A program made the position numbers and the translations under genes. The notes beneath the pieces were generated by a model. The model did no database searches. It was not told the origin of the DNA and saw only the letters and a list, made by a program, of their open reading frames with translations. Positions 33,733 through 41,700 of a DNA stretch of 44,246 bases are shown piece after piece. The stretch is from Lachnospiraceae bacterium (lineage in GTDB: Bacteria > Bacillota > Clostridia > Lachnospirales > Lachnospiraceae): contig JAEELL010000128.1 of NCBI GenBank assembly GCA_016282745.1, positions 1 through 44,246 on the forward strand. The letters are read 5' to 3'. The stretch's first letter is position 1, and every line of letters begins with the position of its first letter.

Positions 33733-36561
33733 TTATCTCAAGTCGCTTGGCTTTGCAAGAATCTTGCCCCAGTCATAATCAACTTCTTTGTATGATGAGT
33801 TAACTCTCTTAAGGATGTTGTTGTATAAATACTCATGTCCTGCAAAGTTGCTCATCTTGATGTTCTGATATAAGTAATCTGCTACGCCATACACGCTGAA
33901 TGTCTTAACAGGTGTGTATCTGTATGTTCCGTCAGCGAGCTGTGCGTATGCTCTTACATAGTAGTTTGCATTGAGTTCAGCAACTTTTACCTGTGAAATC
34001 TTGTTTGATGACAATGTAAGTGTCATTGCATAACTCTTTGCATTGTTAAGTGCTGTTGAATATAACTTGTCTAACTGTCCTGCAGAAGTAGCCTGTCCGA
34101 TAATAACAGAGCTGTCAGTTGATGTTGCAACAAGTTCTGATACAGGTGTTGTTCCTGCAAGTCCGTAAATGATACCAAACTTCTGAACATTCTGTCCGTC
34201 AACTTTGTTATTTACAGAGTAAACTGTTCTGATACCGCCTTCAAATGACTTACCGTTTACTGTAAATGTATTTGTGCTCATCTGGAATCCGTTAATTTCA
34301 AGATCACTTGATATCTTAACTGCCTCAGTTGGAGCTTCTGTAGGTGCTTCTGTTGGAGCCTCTGTTGGCTTCTCGGTAGGTTTTTCTGTTGGCTTTTCAG
34401 TTGGTTTCTCAGTTGGTGCTTCGGTTGGTTTCTCTGTTGCAATCTGTCCGCCGGCAACTGTAACCTGTCCTGATACTCCTGATGATTCTATTCCATTTAA
34501 TACTGCTGTAATCTTAACTGTATGTGTTCCACCTGAAATATTCTGAATGTCATGTGCTCCACATGGTACTTCTGATAACTTCTTAACTCCGTCAACGTAT
34601 ACGTTGTACTTCTGTCCGTTTGCTATCTGCTCATTGTTCTGTCCCCAAACAACTGTAATTGTGTTGTTTGCATTGCTTGAAATAACCTCACCAAATACTT
34701 CAATTGGACCATTTCCTGAATTAACTGAAGTAGGTGCCTCTGTTGGTGCCTGTGTAGGCTGCTGTGTCTGTGTAATATCTTCAATCTTAATGCTGTTAAA
34801 TGAAAGTGTTGTTCCTGCAGGTACGCCCTGACCGATTTCAAACATTACTCTGATTGCATTCTTATCAGAACCAACTGTATATGTTCCTGTAAGATTTGCT
34901 GAACCGTTTGCACCGATATTTGTGTAAGCAGGTGCGTCACCTTCATTTGAAATATCTTCCTTCATACCAATCGAACAAGCTTTGTCAGCTGATACATTGG
35001 CTGTAACTTTGTATGTGTGACCTGCTGTTGCAGAATCATCATATCTAACCTGTGCAATCCACTGTGCGCCACTTGTTGATGAAACATATACTTTGTATGG
35101 ATTTCCGCTTCCTGAATATGCTCCGGATGCTGAACCGTTCCAGTCACCAAAGTAGCATCCCCATTTGCCGGAAGTTGTCCAATCATTATTTTTGGCATTT
35201 GTAAATCCAGATGGATTATTCTGTGGTTCTGTCTGAGGTGGCTGTGTCTGCTGATTAACCTCTGTAACGTTGAGCGACAAATTACTAATCACTGTATTAA
35301 CCGGCATTCCACTAAGCTCAAGAATCAGCTTGTCATTTCCGGTAGCTGTTACCTCAAGTTCCCTTGAGTTGTTTCCATTATTTGCTGTGAACGTCTCCTG
35401 AACCTCAGGTCCGTCAATCTTGTAAAGCATTGTTCCTGAAGCTGATGAATTAAATCCAACTTTTACTTTGTATTTCTTTCCGGCTGTAAGCCCAAGCCCT
35501 CTTGTAATCTGTGTTCCCCAGCTTCCAACCTGTCCGTTTGTAGCTTTAACCTTAACGCTCAAATCGTTGTTATTACTTCCCTTTGTTGCAAGAGAACCGC
35601 CTGCCCATGAGCCTGCGTAAACTCCCCAGTTTCCGATATTTACTGTTGTGTTATCAGGAACTGTATTATATCCGTCATCATAAGACTGTCCTGCCTGATA
35701 TGCTCTTACATAATCAACTTCCATTGTTGCAGATGAGAAGTTCCAGTCAGGAGCTCTGTTTCCTGTGTAGCCTGTTGCAGTACTTCCAAGTGCAAGGTTC
35801 AATAAGAAGTAGTGATTCTTTCTGAATGCGTATGCATTGTTGTCTGTAAGGTATGCTGTCTGATATTTGTGATCATCTACATACCAAACAATTGTATTCT
35901 CGTTCCATTCAACACCGTATGTGTGCCAACCTGTAATTCCATTATTTGCATTGTCATCAAACCAATGATATGCACCTGAGCAGTAGCTTCCCCACATTCC
36001 ATGCTGAGCCTCTGAGTATCCTGCCCACTCACCACCTGTATTCCAGTGAAGAGTTCCTTCAACAAAATTTCTGTCATTTGCATGCTCCATGATGTCAAGC
36101 TCGCCACAGTTAGGCCAAGAGCCGCTCTCACCCATCATCCAGAATGCAGGCCATACACCGTTCTGATTTCCACCGATAACTCTGATTCTGGCTTCCATCT
36201 TTCCATATTTGAAATTCTTCTTTCCGTTAGTTCTGATTCTTCCTGAAGTGTATCTGCATCCGCTGTAATTCTCAGCTTTTGCGATAATCTTCAATGTTCC
36301 TCCTGAAACCTGAACGTTGTCCCTTCTGTCAGAATACCACTGAAGTTCGTTGTTACCCCAGCCGCCGCCGTCAGATCCACCAATATCATAGTTCCAATTT
36401 GCCGTGTTGAGGGAGTTGCCATCAAACTCATCACTCCACACGAGGTTCCAGTTAGTTACTGTATCTGCTTTTACTGTCTCCGGCTTAGCTGCAGGCACAA
36501 AATTAAGGCCGCTTACAACAAGAGCCGCCGACATACAGATAGAAATAATTCTCTTAAACAT
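33733..36561 (-). CDS. Secreted GH16 endo-beta-1,3-glucanase (laminarinase) with two CBM4/9-like modules, FN3-like domain and shared C-terminal module
   Basis: Extracellular enzyme that cuts beta-1,3-glucans such as laminarin, callose or fungal wall glucan. The signal peptide (about 1-33; ISICMSAALVVSGL) precedes GH16 (about 40-287). The catalytic ExDxxE site is GELDIMEH near residue 157; LVWSDEFDG, NGVWPAFWM and WHTYGVEWNENTIVWYVDD are also present. Two related CBM4/9-like modules follow (about 307-430 and 450-594; the second, HTYKVTANVSADKACSIGMKEDIS, closely matches one in the M64 peptidase), then an FN3-like domain (about 617-700), a PTEAPTEKPTEKP linker and the C-terminal module (about 754-942; GFQMSTNTF, YYVRAYAQLADGTYRY, AGHEYLYNNILKRVN, VDYDW). 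ATG 36561 has AGGAGG 9-10 nt upstream. The 3' end has a strong terminator. Confidence 0.95.
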   Translation of the reverse strand: MFKRIISICMSAALVVSGLNFVPAAKPETVKADTVTNWNLVWSDEFDGNSLNTANWNYDIGGSDGGGWGNNELQWYSDRRDNVQVSGGTLKIIAKAENYSGCRYTSGRIRTNGKKNFKYGKMEARIRVIGGNQNGVWPAFWMMGESGSWPNCGELDIMEHANDRNFVEGTLHWNTGGEWAGYSEAQHGMWGSYCSGAYHWFDDNANNGITGWHTYGVEWNENTIVWYVDDHKYQTAYLTDNNAYAFRKNHYFLLNLALGSTATGYTGNRAPDWNFSSATMEVDYVRAYQAGQSYDDGYNTVPDNTTVNIGNWGVYAGSWAGGSLATKGSNNNDLSVKVKATNGQVGSWGTQITRGLGLTAGKKYKVKVGFNSSASGTMLYKIDGPEVQETFTANNGNNSRELEVTATGNDKLILELSGMPVNTVISNLSLNVTEVNQQTQPPQTEPQNNPSGFTNAKNNDWTTSGKWGCYFGDWNGSASGAYSGSGNPYKVYVSSTSGAQWIAQVRYDDSATAGHTYKVTANVSADKACSIGMKEDISNEGDAPAYTNIGANGSANLTGTYTVGSDKNAIRVMFEIGQGVPAGTTLSFNSIKIEDITQTQQPTQAPTEAPTSVNSGNGPIEVFGEVISSNANNTITVVWGQNNEQIANGQKYNVYVDGVKKLSEVPCGAHDIQNISGGTHTVKITAVLNGIESSGVSGQVTVAGGQIATEKPTEAPTEKPTEKPTEKPTEKPTEAPTEAPTEAPTEAVKISSDLEINGFQMSTNTFTVNGKSFEGGIRTVYSVNNKVDGQNVQKFGIIYGLAGTTPVSELVATSTDSSVIIGQATSAGQLDKLYSTALNNAKSYAMTLTLSSNKISQVKVAELNANYYVRAYAQLADGTYRYTPVKTFSVYGVADYLYQNIKMSNFAGHEYLYNNILKRVNSSYKEVDYDWGKILAKPSDLR

Positions 36562-37080
36562 TCCGTTCGTCCTCCTTCAAAATATTAAAAAATGTATCCT
36601 TATTATTTATATAAATTTCTCTCGAAATTTGGCACGCAGTTATATAATTTTATTGATTATTGCTATTACTTTGCCCCACTATCGCAACCTTACTAAAACA
36701 CCTGTGTTTCAACATTATTTCTCACAATTATCAATAAAACGCTTTCAATCAGTCACTAAAAAATATACTCAAATAATCTTGTTTCCGTTGTTTTTTTTAT
36801 AATTATCATCTATTTTTTGTAAAATATCAAGTGGCTTATCTGCAATGAAATTGCAAAATAAAAACACTTTTATTAAATCATTCGTACTTTCCCGTTCATA
36901 AAATTAGCGATTAAAATGCTTTATATATAAACCCTTTCAAAAATGCATTCTAATCGCTAATGTTTAAATTTAATCTAACATATTTCCTATATTCCCGCAA
37001 TAAATAAAAATCATTTTATTTTTTTTGTACAAAATACCCAAAAAGTAACAGGAGGCACATTCCAGTTCTTTGTATGAAGT
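36562..37080. other. Non-coding region upstream of the GH16 gene with a 17-bp inverted repeat
   Basis: Very AT-rich. The notable element is the inverted repeat ATTAGCGATTAAAATGC / GCATTCTAATCGCTAAT (36903-36919 and 36945-36961; one mismatch). On the minus strand it is followed by TTTTATG and could terminate nuclease-like gene 3. The GH16 promoter must lie between about 36600 and 36880, but no pair is convincing. Confidence 0.55.
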
Positions 37081-37151
37081 ATACATAGCAAAATTAATAT
37101 TTTATTTGTTTGATGCATACATTGCAAAATTAATTTTTTATTTGTTTGATG
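37081..37151. repeat. 36-bp tandem duplication of the 3' end of nuclease-like gene 3
   Basis: Copies 37081-37115 and 37117-37151 differ at two positions. Copy 2 includes the last codons and stop of the gene; copy 1 lies just after it. Confidence 0.88.
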
Positions 37152-37933
37152 ATTCCATCCAATACCCTTCCGTCAAATGGTATAGCCGATGTTTCCATTG
37201 ATATGAACAAATTGTCTCCCAACACATATCCATGGTTCATATACAGTTGTATTTTTCCAACTGCATTATTTGCATATTCAGGATTGTCCATCAATCCAAA
37301 ATGCTCATAAATGATATTTCTTCTTCTAACTTCATCCAAAATCGTAAAGTCAGGATAAATAATCCCGGAATAATTTGTTTGAAATGGATACTCATATCTA
37401 TACAAAACATTTTCTTTGAATAGTTTGTCAGCAATTATCTTCTCAGATTTCGATCTGACCCTGTCGCCATTTTCAGAATAAATCTCAATATCATTGTCAC
37501 CAAATGATTTTCCCGTATATTCTTCATCCAGCCACTTTTTTCTATATTGTTCATTTGTCACTATAATAGGTTCAACAATCATGCGCTTTCCCTTACCTAT
37601 TGTTTCATACGCTTTTTCCCAATTATTTCCTTCTATTCTATTTATTAACGCATTAATTTGCTTCAGCTCAACACATGCATTTTTTAACACTTTTTCGTAA
37701 TATTCTTTTCTTACAAGAGCTTCTGCTTTTTGGGTTTCACTTTTAGGCATATACTTATAGTCGTTTGTATTACTATCATTTTTGACATAAAATTCAGGTT
37801 TACCTCTCTTTACAAGGACTTTAATTATTCCTTCCTCAGTTTCGCCTAGTTTTCTCAATTCACTTTTAGATTTCTCAACTATATACTCTATTTTTTTCTT
37901 CTCGAGCATTAATTCATTTATTATATTCCCCAA
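37130..37933 (-). CDS. Predicted PD-(D/E)XK restriction-like nuclease protein
   Basis: The N-terminal half is helical and charged, probably coiled-coil (LEKKKIEYIVEKSKSELRKL). The C-terminal half has RVRSKSEKIIADKLF, YRYEYPF, IYPDFTILD and IIYEHFGLMDNPEYA. These are the E ... PD ... E blocks of restriction-endonuclease-like domains, so a DNA nuclease fold is likely, but the substrate and role are unknown. The start is uncertain: TTG 37933 follows AAAGGCGG by 6 nt, while GTG 37954 has no ribosome site and a GATAAT box directly before it. No partner methylase or toxin-antitoxin gene is next to it. It separates the GH16 and GH81 genes. Confidence 0.72.
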   Translation of the reverse strand: MGNIINELMLEKKKIEYIVEKSKSELRKLGETEEGIIKVLVKRGKPEFYVKNDSNTNDYKYMPKSETQKAEALVRKEYYEKVLKNACVELKQINALINRIEGNNWEKAYETIGKGKRMIVEPIIVTNEQYRKKWLDEEYTGKSFGDNDIEIYSENGDRVRSKSEKIIADKLFKENVLYRYEYPFQTNYSGIIYPDFTILDEVRRRNIIYEHFGLMDNPEYANNAVGKIQLYMNHGYVLGDNLFISMETSAIPFDGRVLDGIIKQIKN

Positions 37934-38030
37934 TTCATTCCGCCTTTCTTTCACATTATCAACTATTTTTCTTTATGAAGTTTCACATCCCACCATCGAT
38001 TATTATCTTAATTCCCCACTTGTATGACCT

Positions 38031-38505
38031 CCTTATTTAGACTTACTTTTCTTGGAGAGCATATTTTCTCTTGCTTTTCTTCTTGCTTGTCCTCCCATAT
38101 TAGACTTGATTCTCTGGGAGGACATTTTTTCTCTTCTTTTTCTTCTTGCCTGTCCTCCATATCTAGACTTGCTTCTCTGGGAGGGCATATTTTCTCTTGC
38201 TTTTCTTCTTGCTTGTCCTCCCATATTAGACTTACTTCTCTGGGAGGGCATATTTTCTCTTGCTTTTCTTCTTGCTTGTCCTCCCATATTAGACTTACTT
38301 CTCTGGGAGGACACTTTTTCTCTTTTTCTCCCTTCATCCCGTCCTCCTTATTTAGACTTGCTTCTCTGGGAGGACACTTTTTCTCTTTTTCCCCTTCATC
38401 CTGTCCTCCTTATTTAGGCTTGCTTCTCTGGGAGGACATTTTTTCTCTTTTTCTCCCTTCATCCCGTCCTCCTTATTTAGACTTGCTTTTCTGGGAGGGC
38501 ATCTT
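38031..38505. repeat. Tandem array of eight 63-bp units
   Basis: The TAGACTT boxes start at 38038, 38101, 38164, 38227, 38290, 38353, 38415 and 38478, a 63-bp period (one 62). Each unit carries GGGAGG(A/G)CA and TGTCCTCC(C), which can pair with each other. Because 63 is a multiple of three, several frames stay open on both strands (plus 38024-38509, minus 38008-38337). Units differ in the middle (TTGCTTTTCTTCTTGC or CCCTTCATCC), giving two subtypes. Confidence 0.9.
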
Positions 38506-38598
38506 TTAATCAACTTCAATCATCCGCACTTATTAATATTTTATCATACTTCACACATATTTTGTGATACTTTTTTTATGCTCAGCAACTAAATTTTC

Positions 38599-38625
38599 GT
38601 TCTTCCACCAGGAAGAACTTTTCTT
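38599..38625 (+). terminator. Plus-strand terminator after the 63-bp array
   Basis: GTTCTTCC-ACCA-GGAAGAAC followed by TTTTCTT in the plus direction only. All neighbouring genes are on the minus strand, so it suggests that the array is transcribed on the plus strand. Confidence 0.65.
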
Positions 38626-38645
38626 CATAAACATGACCTTGACCA

Positions 38646-38711
38646 ACAATTCAAAAAGACCCTTAATCACAACAATTTAAAAAGACCCTTAATCACAACA
38701 ATTTAAAAAGG
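38646..38711. repeat. 26-bp direct repeat, two and a half copies
   Basis: ACAATT(C/T)AAAAAGACCC followed by TTAATCACA begins at 38646, 38672 and 38698. The third copy is cut by the GH81 terminator. Confidence 0.85.
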
Positions 38712-38736
38712 CTTGTGGTCATCGACCACAAGCCTT
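38708..38736 (-). terminator. Terminator of the GH81 gene
   Basis: AAGGCTTGTGGTC and GACCACAAGCCTT form a 13-bp stem with a three-base loop, followed on the minus strand by TTTTTAAATT. Confidence 0.92.
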
Positions 38737-38776
38737 AATTTCTTTATGATATTTCCTCTGTTTGAATTTCAATTCC

Positions 38777-41700
38777 TTAGTATCCAATCACACCATAAGA
38801 AGCATTTACTTTCTTAAGAATCTTGTTGTAGAGATACTCATGGCCTGCCTGTGTTGGCATTGATTTATCCTGGTACAATCTGTCAGCTATGCTGTATAAT
38901 GAGTAGCTATATACGTCTGTGTATACGTATGAACCATCTGAAAGCTTAGCGTAAGCTCTTACCAGGTATGTTGCTGTGAAGCCTGTTGTCTTCATTGTAT
39001 CGAACTTCTGAATCATTGTCATTGCATAGCTTGATGCTGTGTCTGATTCGCTAAAGTTAGATGATAACTTACCATTTGTTTCTGTAGCTTTGAAGTTCTT
39101 TACGAACTGGCTTGTGCTTCCAACTACCATATCAGCTTCTGTAGCAAAGCCTGCAGCAATTCCACCGGCGATACCGTTTGTTCCGTCACTTCCAAGTCCG
39201 AAGATAAGTCCTTTTTCAACTACTGCTTTGCCGTCTATTTCAGGTTCTACTGAGTATACTGTTCTGTTTCCGCCGGCTGTTGTGCTGATTTGGAAACCGT
39301 TAATCTCAATACCGCCTTCAATCTTGTTATCAGCTTCTGTTGGTGCTTCTGTTGAAATCTCTTCTGCACCGGTAACTGTAACATTAACTGTAGCTGCTGT
39401 TGACTCATATCCGTTAAGGACACCTGTAAGTCCGATTGTGTGAGCACCTGCTGCAATTCCTGTAATTGTGTGAGCTCCAAGCGAAATATTCTGTACAAAT
39501 GTTCCGTCAACGTAAACGTTGTATGTCTGTCCGTTTAAAGGATTTCCCATAACAATTGTAAATGAGTTGTTTCCTGCATCCTGGCAGTCGATACCGAATG
39601 GAACTACAGGCTTCTCAACACCATTATCTGTTGTCTCTTCCTGACCCGGCTTTGTTGTTTCATCGCCAGGGTTAACTGTTGGATTCTCTCCTCCGGCGTT
39701 TACATCAGGATCATTGTCATTCTTGAGGAGGGCAATTTCATATGCCTGAACACCCCAAGGTCTTCTGTTGCTCTTGTAGTTAAATGCAATCTTTACGTGA
39801 TTGAACATCTTCTTGTAGCTGCTGTTTGCTAAAGGAAGAATACTTAAGCATCCAACTTCGTCCGTAGCCCAATCATATCCGCCGGTTGCGTTTGTAGCAT
39901 TGTTCTTAGATGAATCAAATACTGTTGTCCATGTAGAATTATCTTCTACTACATCTTCGCCGTCTTTTGTTACATTGTATGCTGCATCATCTGCAACCAT
40001 AATCTTGAATCCGTCAACCGGAAGTGTTCCATCATTGTTCTTCCATTCGATGTACATTGCATCAATCTGATTGAGTGCATATGAATCTGCAAGGTCTGCG
40101 ATGATAAATGCATCTGCCGCACCTGCTTCAACTACCTGTGAAGCCCAGTTTCCACCAGCCTGTCCGTTGAATCCAATCTTATCAACAAGTGCTGATAACT
40201 GACCTTCGAACTTGCCACTCTGGAATAATGTTGCACCGCCGTTTAAGAATACGTTGTATTCTGGGTTAACAAGCTTCTGAGCAACTGTATATTTTGGATT
40301 AACTGTTACAGTACATGTTGCTGTCTTATTTCCACATGTTGCTGTAATAACTGTTGTTCCTTCTGTCTTTGCAGAAATCTTTCCGTCTGCAACTGTTGCA
40401 ACTGAAGGATTGCTGCTTGTCCATGTAACTGTTGTGTCATCTGTTGTATTTGCAGGAACAAACGATACTGTAAGGTTTGTTTCTGTCTTAACTGTCATAT
40501 CAAGTTCTGTATTTGATAATACAATCTGTGTAAGTGGTACTGCCTTCGCAACAGTAACTGTACATGTTGCTGTGTTGCTTCCAACCTTTGCTGTAATAAC
40601 TGCTGTACCTTCGCTTACACCGGTAACAACTCCATTTACAACCTTTGCAACTGATGGGTTGCTGCTTGTCCATGTAACTGTTCCGTTTGTAAGTGCTGTA
40701 AGAGTCTTTGAATTACCTACTGCAACTACCATCTCTGTAGCGCTAAGACCAACTGTTCCGTTAATAACAATTGAAGATGTTGTAACATCTGACAATGTCA
40801 TTCCTTTTCTGTATGTAACAGCCTTAACAACTGTTGATTTATCTACTGTAAATGGTGCTGTGTATGATGGAGAATCCTCTGTTGGAATAGTTCCGTCAAT
40901 TGTATATTTTACCTCTGCACCCTTAACTGATGTGCTAAGAGTAACTGTCTGTGCACCATTGTATGTTCCGCTTGCCGGAGTAATAGTAGGAGCTGCTGCT
41001 TTTACGGCACCGTATACTTCGAATTCGAAGATTGAATATCCGTAATCTGTTGCTCTCTTGATACCCTGCATCTTAACGTATCTTGCATCTGTTGCTGCAA
41101 ATTCTGTAGCCTTATCGCCTGCTTTGTTGTTATTTACAGTAGCAACCTTTGTCCATTCATTTGCATCTTTTGAAACATAGATTTCGTATTGTGAAGCATA
41201 TGCTGCTTCCCAGTTTAAATTAACTGAGTTAACTGCGTACTCAGCGCCAAGGTCAACATAAATCCACTGATCATCAGATGTAGCAGATTCCCATCTTGAA
41301 CCTTTGCTTCCATCTGTTGCCTGGCCTGCTTTGTTCTGTCCTGCCTCTGTAGAAGCAACTGCATTCTTGCCAAGTGCAAGATTATCTTCTGATGCAACTG
41401 CATCACCGTTGATTACCATGCTAACTGATGCGAATGTAGAATCAATATATCCATTCTTTGTAGCAATAGCTTTGATTGTTGCATTGCTTGATACAAGGAT
41501 TTCTCCATTGTATACAGGTGAATCTACTGTTGGGATACTTCCATCTAATGTGTAATGGATAGTTGTTCCTGCATCAGCACAATCTATTGTAACTATCTGT
41601 GTATCATCATAAGTCTGAACACCGTAAATATTGTTCTTGATTGCACCATTGCTGAGCGCTTTAGACTTAAATGTTGGTGTAGCAACCTGTGTATATGCAA

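Noticed and set aside
33733-36561. Algal-laminarin or cereal-glucan utilisation locus as the main reading
   Set aside because: GH16 alone would allow it, but the neighbouring triple GH18 chitinase and GH81 fit a fungal wall better. It remains a possible alternative for the GH16 enzyme. No transporter or SusCD-like genes are in the window.
38008-38509. Repetitive proteins on either strand in the 63-bp array (109 aa minus, 161 aa plus)
   Set aside because: All frames stay open because the period is divisible by three. The products are low-complexity and there is no convincing start site. A structured RNA or plain repeat is more likely.
38777-39310. Sortase, SLH or dockerin anchoring of the glycanases
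   Set aside because: No LPXTG with hydrophobic tail, no SLH repeats and no dockerin Ca-binding repeats are seen at any of the C-termini; they end in the shared module.
40410-41045. 211-aa plus-strand frame inside the GH81 gene
   Set aside because: It is the antisense shadow of the Big_2 and chitobiase-like repeats; Thr/Val-rich composition follows from the coding strand.
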